Positions 26,250-35,814 of a stretch of DNA of 64,000 bases are shown here, piece after piece. Under the pieces are notes generated by a model, which made no database searches, was not told the origin of the DNA, and worked only from the letters and a program-made list of their open reading frames with translations. This DNA comes from JBIQKZ01 sp044464765 (GTDB lineage Bacteria; Pseudomonadota; Gammaproteobacteria; Burkholderiales; Burkholderiaceae_B), in contig JBIQKZ010000002.1 of the NCBI GenBank assembly GCA_044464765.1, positions 124,001-188,000 of the forward strand, in the 5' to 3' direction. Each line of letters opens with the position of its first letter. Positions within the stretch are counted from its first letter, which is position 1. A program made the position numbers and the translations under genes.

Positions 26250-26849
26250 ATGCACCGAGTTCTGGGCCGTGCCCGCAATCAGCGTTGGGCGCAGTATCTT
26301 GCCGACCTGGCCCCCACCCTGTTTCTACAGGAACTGTTCGAGCGCCCCGCCACGATCGGAGCGCTCTGCCCGAGTTCACGCACACTGGCTGCGCGCATGG
26401 CCGCCCAAGTGCCGCTGAACGATGGCCTGGTCATCGAGCTTGGCGCCGGCACCGGCGTGGTTACCCACGCCCTACTAGAGCGCGGGGTCGCGCCAGACCG
26501 CTTGATCGTGCTGGAACTATCGCCGCGATTCAGCCACCGACTGCGCAAGCGTTACAGCCAACTGGAGATCATCACCGGCAATGCCGCCGACCTGGGCCAA
26601 CTGATCCCGGCCGGCAAGAAGGTCAGCGCCATTGTATCAAGCCTGCCGCTTTGCTCGTTGCCGGCCACGGTAACGCAAGCCATTCTGTCTCAATGGCAGC
26701 CTTTGCTGGCCCACGGGGGTGTAGCGGTACAATTCACCTATAGCCCGCGCACGCCAAAGTGGCAACAGCAGCTTGCGGCACGTCAGATCAGCACCAGCAA
26801 GGTCTGGACCAACCTGCCTCCCGCCACGGTCGCGCGATTTTCCTTCTAG
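26250..26849 (+). CDS. Phospholipid N-methyltransferase-like SAM methyltransferase
   Basis: A 199-residue class I methyltransferase. The SAM-binding motif is VIELGAGTGVVTHALL, followed by the acidic LIVLELSPRF and the YQQ/NPP-like region replaced by IVSSLPLCSLP. This pattern matches the PmtA-like group that methylates phosphatidylethanolamine, and distantly the rRNA dimethyladenosine transferases. The N-terminal half contains FLQELFERPATIGALCPSSR, common in PmtA-like proteins. It is divergent from xth, with start codons 96 bases apart. Substrate specificity is not certain. Confidence 0.75.
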   Translation: MHRVLGRARNQRWAQYLADLAPTLFLQELFERPATIGALCPSSRTLAARMAAQVPLNDGLVIELGAGTGVVTHALLERGVAPDRLIVLELSPRFSHRLRKRYSQLEIITGNAADLGQLIPAGKKVSAIVSSLPLCSLPATVTQAILSQWQPLLAHGGVAVQFTYSPRTPKWQQQLAARQISTSKVWTNLPPATVARFSF

Positions 26850-26927
26850 CCCGGCGTCGCCTGCCGTGCTTATGCACCGCCGTGCGCTTGTGCATTCATG
26901 CACTGCGTCGCTTTACCGCCTTTTCTT

Positions 26928-27251
26928 ATGCCAACCGCCAGCCGTATCATTGAAAACCTGTCGCACGGCGTCGTTTTGGACGTCGTCATCGAAGAGCTTA
27001 CCTTTACCGCCTACGTTGTCATCAGCGAAGCCGACATTAATCTGGTTGCCGATTTTGTGCCCGCAAGCCAATTCGAGAAAGACGGTGATGTGCACGTTAC
27101 CGCCGTCGACCATGCCGCCGGCGCGCGCGAGCAAGTCGAAGACCTGGCTTTCAACATGAATCTGCATGATACGGCTGTATTCATGTGCGCCGACCGCAAA
27201 GCGTACGACGCCACTCTGGAAGAGCTGGGCCAGAATGCGCCGGAACATTAA
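26928..27251 (+). CDS. Unidentified small protein
   Basis: I do not recognise this 107-residue protein. From MPTASRIIENLSHG it shows alternating beta-like stretches (VVLDVVIEELTFTAYVVIS, DVHVTAVDHAA) and an acidic C terminus, with no signal peptide, membrane segment or cysteine cluster. Codon use resembles the neighbours, which supports it being a real gene. The start could also be ATG 26898, ten codons earlier; neither has a clear ribosome-binding site. Its last codons and stop (27241-27251) form the first copy of a degenerate repeat array that runs to the gmk promoter. Confidence 0.6.
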   Translation: MPTASRIIENLSHGVVLDVVIEELTFTAYVVISEADINLVADFVPASQFEKDGDVHVTAVDHAAGAREQVEDLAFNMNLHDTAVFMCADRKAYDATLEELGQNAPEH

Positions 27252-27344
27252 CTAGGCGCTGGCGGAACATTGACCATGCACTGAAGGAATATGTGGGCTC
27301 CGTGTTGACGGAACATTCAACAGGCGCCGTCCCGAACATTGAAC
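27241..27344. repeat. Five-copy degenerate direct repeat, about 22-24 bp period
   Basis: Copies of CGGAACATT followed by an A/C-rich tail begin at 27241, 27263, 27309 and, as CCGAACATT, at 27332. A weaker copy (AAGGAATAT) lies near 27284, which keeps the period at 22-24 bases. The first copy is the end of the preceding gene; the last supplies TTGAAC, the probable -35 of gmk. No protein is encoded across the array. Confidence 0.65.
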
Positions 27345-27368
27345 AAAGCCGCCCGGATTTGCTATTCT
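27339..27368 (+). promoter_or_regulatory. Likely promoter of gmk-rpoZ-spoT
   Basis: TTGAAC (27339-27344) and TATTCT (27363-27368) are 18 bases apart, each matching sigma-70 consensus at four of six positions, and lie 30 bases before the gmk ATG. The -35 belongs to the last copy of the repeat array. Confidence 0.45.
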
Positions 27369-27397
27369 TTTGGTCTTAATCTTTACATTGAGTAAAC

Positions 27398-28033
27398 ATG
27401 CCCTCGAATCCCGGCAATATTTTCATGGTTGTTGCGCCCAGCGGCGCGGGTAAATCAAGCCTGGTCAACGCCCTGCTCGAGCAAGACCCCGACGTCGTCC
27501 TGTCTATCTCATGTACAACACGCAAGCCCCGGCCGGGCGAGATCGAAGCCAAACACTACCGGTTTGTCAGCCAGGACGACTTCCTGTCCATGCGCAACAG
27601 CAATGCCTTGCTCGAATGGGCCGAAGTGCATGGCAACTTCTACGGCACGCCGCGCGACCGCATCGAAGAAGCCATTGGCAAGGGCTACGATGTGCTCCTT
27701 GAAATCGACTGGCAGGGCGCTCGGCAAATCAAACAGCATTTTCCCGATGCCGTCGGCATTTTTATCCTGCCGCCGTCCATCGAAGCCCTGGAGTCACGCC
27801 TGCGCAATCGCGGGCAAGACGAACCCCAAGTCATATCCAAGCGTTTGCTGGCGGCAGGCGGCGAAATGTCGCATGCGTCGGAATGCCAATATGTTATTAT
27901 TAATCAAGAATTTAGCACCGCTTTAACCCAGCTCGTGCAAATCGTTTCGGCAACCCGTTTGCGCTATGCATCGCAAGCTGCGCGCCACAGCGACCTTTTC
28001 TCGCAATTAGGCATCAGTAAAACCCCCGCCTAA
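27398..28033 (+). CDS. gmk: Guanylate kinase
   Basis: Gmk phosphorylates GMP to GDP with ATP. The P-loop is APSGAGKSSLV. The GMP-binding region follows with SCTTRKPRPGE and HYRFVSQDDF, then EWAEVHGNFYGT, LEIDWQGARQIK and FILPPS. It has 211 residues and no insertions. Together with rpoZ and spoT directly downstream it forms a common proteobacterial operon that links guanine nucleotide supply to the stringent response. Confidence 0.97.
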   Translation: MPSNPGNIFMVVAPSGAGKSSLVNALLEQDPDVVLSISCTTRKPRPGEIEAKHYRFVSQDDFLSMRNSNALLEWAEVHGNFYGTPRDRIEEAIGKGYDVLLEIDWQGARQIKQHFPDAVGIFILPPSIEALESRLRNRGQDEPQVISKRLLAAGGEMSHASECQYVIINQEFSTALTQLVQIVSATRLRYASQAARHSDLFSQLGISKTPA

Positions 28034-28067
28034 CGCTTAACCCCAGCTAAACAGGACCTCCATCCAC

Positions 28068-28274
28068 ATGGCCCGTATCACCGTCGAAGACTGCCTGGAA
28101 AAAATCCCCAACCGCTTCAACCTTACCCTGGCGGCAACCTATCGCGCACGCGAATTGGCGCAAGGGCACGAGGCCCGCGTCGAGCACAATAAAGACAAGC
28201 CCACCGTCATCGCCCTTCGGGAAATCGCTGCTGGCGCAACCGGCCTCGAGATGCTGCGCAAAGTCCCCACCTAA
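28068..28274 (+). CDS. rpoZ: RNA polymerase omega subunit
   Basis: Omega helps assemble beta' into RNA polymerase and carries part of a ppGpp-binding site. The 68-residue protein starts MARITVEDCLEKIPNRF and contains the conserved AATYRARELAQG and KPTVIALREIAAG. Its length suits betaproteobacterial omega, which lacks the longer C-terminal tail of E. coli. It lies 34 bases after gmk and 18 bases before spoT. Confidence 0.97.
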   Translation: MARITVEDCLEKIPNRFNLTLAATYRARELAQGHEARVEHNKDKPTVIALREIAAGATGLEMLRKVPT

Positions 28275-28292
28275 ATAGCGATTGGGGGGCGT

Positions 28293-30560
<2,268 letters not shown>

Positions 30561-30564
30561 CGAA

Positions 30565-31410
30565 TCAAGGCTGGAATTCGTTGATGAAAATCGCGGGGTC
30601 CACCCGGTTATTGTTCAAGCTGACGTTCCAGTGCAAATGCGGCCCGGTCGCGCGGCCCGTCGCCCCCACCCGGCCGATCGTCTGGCCGCGCTCGACCACA
30701 TCGCCCACCTTGACATCGAATTTCGACAAGTGGCAGTACATAGTCACCAAGCCTTGCCCATGATCGATGAAAATGGTCTTTCCATTGAAAAAATAATCAT
30801 CAACAATGGTGACCACGCCGTCAGCCGGGGCACTGATCGGCGTCCCTTCGGGCACGGCGAAGTCGAGGCCTGAATGTGGGTTGCGCTCTTGGCCGTTGAA
30901 GAATCGGCGCAACCCGAACGGGCTGGACAGCCTGCCGCCCTGGACCGGGCGATCCAGCACGACGTTGCTTGGGATGTCGTCGCGGAAGTTGGCATACGCC
31001 TGGGCTTGCGCCTTGGCCTCGCGCTCGTAGCGCCTTAATTGCGCTGGATCGGGGTTTACATGCTTCTTGTCCTTCAGCGTAATGTGCTGCTCTTTGTAGC
31101 GCTTGGGCCCGACAGTGAAGGACACGGCACGTTTGGGCGTTTGCACACTAAGCGTATGGTTCCCGGCCTTTGCCTTCAGGTTGATCCCCACGATGGCGAC
31201 CCACTGGCCATCGCTGTCTTTGACCACCAGCGCGGGCCGCTTCTGGTAAAGGACTGCAGGGGCTTGCGACGACGTGCCCAGCGGCACCACAGCAATGCCG
31301 CCGGGCACGGGCTGGTTCAACGTCCGGAACATATAGCCCTGGGCCAGCGCCAACGGCGCCGTCAGCCAAAGAACACCGCATAATCCCAAGCAATACGCAA
31401 AACGTTTCAT
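30565..31410 (-). CDS. Periplasmic M23 peptidase (LytM type)
   Basis: A probable peptidoglycan endopeptidase. Counted from 31410, a Sec signal peptide (MKRFAYCLG to ALAQG) leads into an N-terminal beta domain as in Peptidase_M23_N (about 25-110), a Lys/Arg-rich helix, and the LytM domain. Catalytic residues are intact: HSGLD (zinc His and Asp), MYCHLS and GPHLHW (HxH). A further in-frame start at 31542 overlaps the ybbA stop (ATGA) but would put 44 odd residues with hexapeptide repeats before the signal peptide; GGGAT upstream favours 31410. It follows the YbbA-type ATPase gene. EnvC-like activation by an FtsEX-like ABC protein is a conceivable analogy, not shown. Confidence 0.88.
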   Translation of the reverse strand: MKRFAYCLGLCGVLWLTAPLALAQGYMFRTLNQPVPGGIAVVPLGTSSQAPAVLYQKRPALVVKDSDGQWVAIVGINLKAKAGNHTLSVQTPKRAVSFTVGPKRYKEQHITLKDKKHVNPDPAQLRRYEREAKAQAQAYANFRDDIPSNVVLDRPVQGGRLSSPFGLRRFFNGQERNPHSGLDFAVPEGTPISAPADGVVTIVDDYFFNGKTIFIDHGQGLVTMYCHLSKFDVKVGDVVERGQTIGRVGATGRATGPHLHWNVSLNNNRVDPAIFINEFQP

Positions 31411-31413
31411 CGT

Positions 31414-31485
31414 CGTCATCCCATTTACTGTCCGCATGCCTTGTGCTTCCCGCATACCTTGTACTTCCCGCGTACCTTGTGCTGC
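31414..31485. repeat. 18-bp tandem repeat, four copies
   Basis: Four 18-bp copies lie between the ybbA stop and the signal-peptide start of the M23 peptidase. In the peptidase frame they encode variants of Glu-(Ala/Val)-Gln-Gly-(Met/Thr)-Arg. They may be untranslated, or may form an extended N terminus if translation starts at 31542. Confidence 0.65.
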
Positions 31486-31538
31486 CGGCGAACCTGAGGC
31501 TGCCGGCGCACGCTCGATGTCGCGTGCCTGGCCGCCCA

Positions 31539-32207
31539 TCATGCGATCCGGCCGGAGTCGAGCGCCAGCACGCGGCTGCAGCGCGAGGCCAGCGCCGGAT
31601 CGTGCGTCACCATGACCAGAGTAGTGCCCTTTTCGGCCAACAGTTCGAACATCAATTCAATGACCATGGCGCCATTATGTTGATCCAGGCTGCCGGTGGG
31701 TTCGTCCACAAAAAGGATGGCCGGTTCCACGACAAAAGCCCGGGCCAGTGATACACGCTGCTGCTCTCCACCCGACAAAGTGCGTGGATAGTGATGCAGC
31801 CGGTGATCCATGCCGACTCGCCGCAGGTGGTCAATGGCCGCCTGACGAGCCGGCTTGCCGGCCAATTCCAGCGGCAGCATCACGTTCTCGAGCGCGCTGA
31901 GGTTGGGAAGCAACTGGAAGGACTGAAACACAAATCCCACGTGTGCGGCGCGCACGGCAGCTCTGCCCTCTTCGTCCAGGACAAACAAAGACTGGCCGAG
32001 CAACATGACTTCACCCTGGGTGGGAACATCCAGGCCGGCCAGCAGTCCAAGCAAGGTTGATTTCCCGGAGCCCGATGGGCCGGTGATGGCCAATGCCTCG
32101 CCGGGCGCCACGGAAAAACTGACATTATCTAAAATGGTTAGTTCTCCGGTGGAGTCGATGACTTTCTGGACCAGATTACTGACTTCAATTGAATGGGTGT
32201 AATTCAT
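31539..32207 (-). CDS. ybbA: ABC transporter ATP-binding protein, YbbA/LolD type
   Basis: A 222-residue ATPase of the MacB/LolD/YbbA group, with Walker A GPSGSGKST, signature LSGGEQQRVSLARA, Walker B ILFVDEPTGSLD and switch VTHDP. In E. coli the gene divergent from tesA is ybbA, and the same arrangement occurs here, so the YbbA assignment rests partly on context. The start at 32207 (MNYTHS) shares bases with the tesA start. Unlike E. coli, no FtsX-like permease (ybbP) follows; the next gene is an M23 peptidase. The membrane partner must be encoded elsewhere or be absent. Confidence 0.82.
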   Translation of the reverse strand: MNYTHSIEVSNLVQKVIDSTGELTILDNVSFSVAPGEALAITGPSGSGKSTLLGLLAGLDVPTQGEVMLLGQSLFVLDEEGRAAVRAAHVGFVFQSFQLLPNLSALENVMLPLELAGKPARQAAIDHLRRVGMDHRLHHYPRTLSGGEQQRVSLARAFVVEPAILFVDEPTGSLDQHNGAMVIELMFELLAEKGTTLVMVTHDPALASRCSRVLALDSGRIA

Positions 32208-32877
32208 GCATGCTCGTTGGCGTTTACTATTGGCAATGGCGTTTTTCGCAAGCACTCTTGGCTTTGCCAAGGCGCAAGACGGCGCCGGCCCTCAGAAACC
32301 AAACCATACCATCCTGGTCCTGGGGGACAGCCTGTCGGCCGAATACGGCTTGGCTCGGGGTTCAGGCTGGGTAGCCATCATACAAGAACGGCTGGATCGC
32401 CGCGATCCGCCCTATCGCATCCACAATGCCAGCATTAGCGGCGACACCACCAGCGGCGGCCTAAGCCGTCTGCCCGACGCGTTGGCGAAACAATCGCCCG
32501 ACATCGTGATCATCGAGCTGGGCAGCAACGATGCCTTGCGCGGCCTATCCCTGGACATGACGGAAAAAAATCTTGCCCATATGATCACGCAAAGCAAGGA
32601 CGCGGGCGCCGAGGTGCTTCTGGTAGGCATGCAGATTCCCAGCAACTACGGGCCCACCTACACCAAGCGCTTCAAAACGCTGTTCCACGACTTGGCCAAG
32701 GGCCACCAAGTGGCGCTTACGCCCTTCCTGCTGGAGGGCATGGCGACCAATCGGGACTTGTTCCAGACCGATGGCATACATCCGAATGAAGAAGCCCAGC
32801 CGATATTGGCGGACAACATCTGGGCCCAGCTTGAATCGTTGCTGACCCCGGCGGCCGGGAAGCCGACGCAACGCTAA
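32206..32877 (+). CDS. tesA: Periplasmic SGNH esterase/lysophospholipase, thioesterase I
   Basis: A multifunctional serine hydrolase (acyl-CoA thioesterase, arylesterase, lysophospholipase L1). It has an ideal signal peptide (MHARWRLLLAMAFF to GFAKA). The SGNH blocks are all visible: LVLGDSLSAEYG (Ser), ISGDTTSGGL (Gly), LGSNDALRG (Asn) and DGIHPNEEA (Asp-His). Its 223 residues match the family. The start codon overlaps that of the divergent ybbA by two bases (CATG), so the promoter of each gene must lie within the other. Confidence 0.93.
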   Translation: MHARWRLLLAMAFFASTLGFAKAQDGAGPQKPNHTILVLGDSLSAEYGLARGSGWVAIIQERLDRRDPPYRIHNASISGDTTSGGLSRLPDALAKQSPDIVIIELGSNDALRGLSLDMTEKNLAHMITQSKDAGAEVLLVGMQIPSNYGPTYTKRFKTLFHDLAKGHQVALTPFLLEGMATNRDLFQTDGIHPNEEAQPILADNIWAQLESLLTPAAGKPTQR

Positions 32878-32924
32878 CGCGTGCCGTAGCTAAAGACGCA
32901 GGCGCACCGTTTTACCTGGATTTT

Positions 32925-32943
32925 ACCCGGGGTTTGACCGGGT
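32925..32943. terminator. Weak hairpin between tesA and ppiD
   Basis: ACCCGG (32925-32930) and CCGGGT (32938-32943) pair around a seven-base loop, followed by a short T/A stretch on the plus strand. It may help end tesA transcription. The T run is too short for a firm call. Confidence 0.3.
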
Positions 32944-34920
32944 TTAACCTTGCGCCGGGTCTTCGCCCGCCAACACTTCTTGTGCCCCTGGCAGCACTTC
33001 CACCCCAACGGCATCGCGCATGGCTTGCATCACGGCGCGTTCTTCCGCCTGCGCCTGGATCTGGCCGATTTCAGCCGGCAAGCTTGCCTGCAAGGCTGGA
33101 TTGGGCTCGCCCGCCTTGGCGTCTTCAACGACCACGATGATAAAGCCTTGCCCGCCTTCCACGCCCACATAAGCGGGCAAGGGTGTGGCGGGTGCATTGA
33201 ATGCGGCGTCCAGCACTTGCTTGTTCAAACCTTGAGGATTGATGCGGCTGATGGTTAGCGGCTCACCGAATTCTTCCAGAGCGGCTTCATCGGCTTTTCC
33301 ATCGGCAGCCTTGAGATCGGCCAGCACTTTCTGGCCGGCTTGCGTTGCCAGCTTCAATGAACGCTCGGCAATTAAGGTTTGCCTGATGGCGTCGGCCGCC
33401 TTGTCGAGCGGCTGGATATGAGCGGGAACGATCTGATTGACCCTTACCACCAGCATGGTGCCTGGCGAGATTTCAATGACGCCCGAGTTTTGCTTGTCGC
33501 GATAAGTTTCGGAACTGAACAGCGCCCGGCGTACGCGTGGGTCGTCGAGCAAGGCCGCATCGGGGCTGGCCACAGCCGCATCGCCCTCAACGTCGTCGGC
33601 CGGCAGCAACTGGCTCGAGCTGATCCCGCTGACCGTCTGCACAGTCAAACCCAATGCCTCCGCCGCTGGTTGCAGGCTGGACGGGTTTTCATACACCAGG
33701 TCGGTAAGCTTGGTGGCCATCTCGGCATAGCGGTCCGAACCCAACTGGCGGCGAATTTCCGACTGAACCTTGGATTTGGCCTGCTCGAACGACTCGCCCT
33801 GCTCGGCTTGAGTGTTGCTTGCCAGGAAAACATGATAGCCCTCGGGCCCTTGAACCGGATCAGAAACTTGGCCTTGTTCCAGCGCAAAAGCGGCTGTTTC
33901 CATGTCTGCGGGCCATGCGCCCTTGGTGATCCAGCCCAGCTTGCCGCCGTCTTTGGACGTACCGGCGTCTTGGGATTCCGTAGCGGCCAATTCCGCGAAC
34001 TTGCCGGGTTCCGCTTTAGCCTGTTCAGCGATCTGCTGCGCCTTCTTAAGGGCTGCATCGCGTTCGTCCGGGCTGGCGCCCGCCGGAACCTGAACCAGGA
34101 TATGGCTAAGTTCGACCCGGGCCGGCATGACATAGCGCGCCTTGTTCTGCTCGTAATAGGCCTGCATGTCGGAGTCGCTGATAGCCGGCAGGCCTTGCAT
34201 GGCGGCTTGTTCGTCGAGCAGGATGTAATCGGCGTTCACGTACTCGGGCACTTGCAGGTCTTGCGGATGGCTGTCATACCATGACTTGATATCTTCGTCA
34301 GTGATGTGGATGTCGTCGGCGTAATCACTGGCGGCCAGCGCACGCAATCGAATGGTGCGCTCGGCGGTCAGGGCTTTCTCGATCGACGCAATCACCGGGG
34401 CCGGCGCACTGGCCGTCATGACCACCGGGCCCAGAACCCGCTGCAAGGCCATTTCGCCGCGCTGTCCTTGCTCGAAATCCTTGCTGCTGACGCCCATGGA
34501 AGCCAGCACCTGGCTATAGCGCTCGGGCGAGAACTGCCCGTCGACCTGCAATTCGGGAATCGAGGCAATGGTCTGACGCAAGACATTATCGGAAACACTG
34601 AAGCGATTCTCGGTGGCTTCGTCGATAACCACCCGCCGCTCGATCAGGGATTCAAGCAAGGCGGTGCGAACCTGCGGCGTATCCAGGACAGCCGGATCGA
34701 ACGCCCCGCCGCTGTTGGCCTGCATGCGCTGCAACTGCGTACGGCGCGCCTCTTCGTACTCTTGCTTGGTGACGGCCGAATCGCCGACTTTCACGAGGTC
34801 TTCGTCGCCCGACACGTAATTGGTGTAACCACTGACCCCGATCAAGGCAAACGATGGGAAAATAAGAACCAGTAGCAGAAATTGCATCAGGCGTTGATGC
34901 GTGCGAATGAAATCGAACAT
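32944..34920 (-). CDS. ppiD: Periplasmic folding chaperone, PpiD/SurA-like peptidylprolyl isomerase
   Basis: PpiD is a membrane-anchored chaperone near the Sec translocon. The N terminus has one transmembrane helix (about 12-31, LMQFLLLVLIFPSFALIGVS) after a short cytoplasmic start MFDFIRTHQ. A SurA-N-like helical region follows (about 35-250), then a parvulin domain (about 270-365, with ARVELSHILVQVPAG and GKLGWITKGAWP) and a second degenerate parvulin-like region. The 658-residue length is typical. The upstream gap (34921-35057) holds an unexplained minus-strand terminator; the plus-strand gene beyond it is a glycerophosphodiesterase. Confidence 0.92.
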   Translation of the reverse strand: MFDFIRTHQRLMQFLLLVLIFPSFALIGVSGYTNYVSGDEDLVKVGDSAVTKQEYEEARRTQLQRMQANSGGAFDPAVLDTPQVRTALLESLIERRVVIDEATENRFSVSDNVLRQTIASIPELQVDGQFSPERYSQVLASMGVSSKDFEQGQRGEMALQRVLGPVVMTASAPAPVIASIEKALTAERTIRLRALAASDYADDIHITDEDIKSWYDSHPQDLQVPEYVNADYILLDEQAAMQGLPAISDSDMQAYYEQNKARYVMPARVELSHILVQVPAGASPDERDAALKKAQQIAEQAKAEPGKFAELAATESQDAGTSKDGGKLGWITKGAWPADMETAAFALEQGQVSDPVQGPEGYHVFLASNTQAEQGESFEQAKSKVQSEIRRQLGSDRYAEMATKLTDLVYENPSSLQPAAEALGLTVQTVSGISSSQLLPADDVEGDAAVASPDAALLDDPRVRRALFSSETYRDKQNSGVIEISPGTMLVVRVNQIVPAHIQPLDKAADAIRQTLIAERSLKLATQAGQKVLADLKAADGKADEAALEEFGEPLTISRINPQGLNKQVLDAAFNAPATPLPAYVGVEGGQGFIIVVVEDAKAGEPNPALQASLPAEIGQIQAQAEERAVMQAMRDAVGVEVLPGAQEVLAGEDPAQG

Positions 34921-34969
34921 TAATTAAAGACTCTGTAACGTGCCAACCAGCAAAATAAAGGTTCGGGCC

Positions 34970-34995
34970 AAAAAAAAGGCGAACATCGCTCGCCT
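34970..34995 (-). terminator. Orphan Rho-independent terminator upstream of ppiD
   Basis: On the minus strand, AGGCGA (34995-34990), a seven-base loop, TCGCCT (34982-34977) and eight consecutive T residues form a good intrinsic terminator. No minus-strand gene lies just to its right: the neighbour at 35058 is on the plus strand. It may be a leader attenuator for ppiD or the relic of a lost gene. Confidence 0.6.
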
Positions 34996-35057
34996 CGGCC
35001 TGGAATCTCCGGGGTAAAGTACCTAGTTGGCTCAAAGTTTACCGGAAAAACATCGAC

Positions 35058-35792
35058 ATGTGGCCCTATCCCAAGCTGATTGCGCATCGTGGCGCCGGGC
35101 TTCTTGCCCCAGAAAACACCCTGGCCGCACTGCGGGAAGGCGCGCGTCTGGGTTACCGGATGGCAGAGTACGACGTGAAACTCACTGCGGACCAGGTGCC
35201 GATTCTGTTGCACGACGACACACTTGAGCGCACTTCCACAGGTTCGGGCCGGGCCAGCCAGTTCAGCCTGAAACAGTTGTCGAACCTGGATTTCGGCGCC
35301 TGGCACTCTCCGCCCTTCGCAGGCGAGCCGATCGCCACGCTCAGCTCGATCGCCGCCTACACGCTGGCCAACGGCATATTCAGCAGCATCGAAATCAAGC
35401 CCGAGCCGGAACTGGAAGCCGCCACCGGCAGGAAGGTCGCGGAAGCAGCTGCCAGGCTCTGGAAAAACGCAGACGCGCCGCCGTTGCTTTCATCGTTTTC
35501 CGTCCTTGCCCTGGAAGCCGCCCGGCAGGCGGCGCCGCATTTGCCCCGCATGTTGCTTATCGACGGCCCGGTGCCCAAGGATTGGAAGCTGCGGCTTCAG
35601 GCATTGGGTTGCGCGGGCATGGATATCGATTTGCCGCAGGTCAACGCTACCCTGATTAGCGCCGTGCATGCCAACGGCTATAGAATACGCGCTTGGACCG
35701 TCAACGAGCCAGCTCAGGCAAGGCAATTTCTGCTTTGGGGTTGCGACGCCGTCTTCACCGACGCCATCGACCGCATTGCGCCGGGCGACTAA
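35058..35792 (+). CDS. ugpQ: Glycerophosphodiester phosphodiesterase, cytoplasmic UgpQ type
   Basis: This enzyme hydrolyses glycerophosphodiesters to glycerol 3-phosphate and an alcohol. The GDPD signature is clear: LIAHRGAGLLAPENTLAAL with the catalytic His-Arg and metal Glu, EYDVKLTADQVPILLHDDTL with the second His, then SSIEIKPE and the C-terminal IRAWTVNEPAQA. There is no signal peptide, so it should be cytoplasmic, like UgpQ rather than GlpQ. It has 244 residues. rlmJ follows 22 bases later on the same strand. Confidence 0.93.
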   Translation: MWPYPKLIAHRGAGLLAPENTLAALREGARLGYRMAEYDVKLTADQVPILLHDDTLERTSTGSGRASQFSLKQLSNLDFGAWHSPPFAGEPIATLSSIAAYTLANGIFSSIEIKPEPELEAATGRKVAEAAARLWKNADAPPLLSSFSVLALEAARQAAPHLPRMLLIDGPVPKDWKLRLQALGCAGMDIDLPQVNATLISAVHANGYRIRAWTVNEPAQARQFLLWGCDAVFTDAIDRIAPGD

Positions 35793-35814
35793 TTTCCCAC
35801 TTTCCGAGGCGACT

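Noticed and set aside
34978..35057. Possible tRNA or small gene between ppiD and the glycerophosphodiesterase
   Set aside because: I looked for a cloverleaf because a terminator is present, but found no T-loop GTTCRA motif with matching stems and no open frame.
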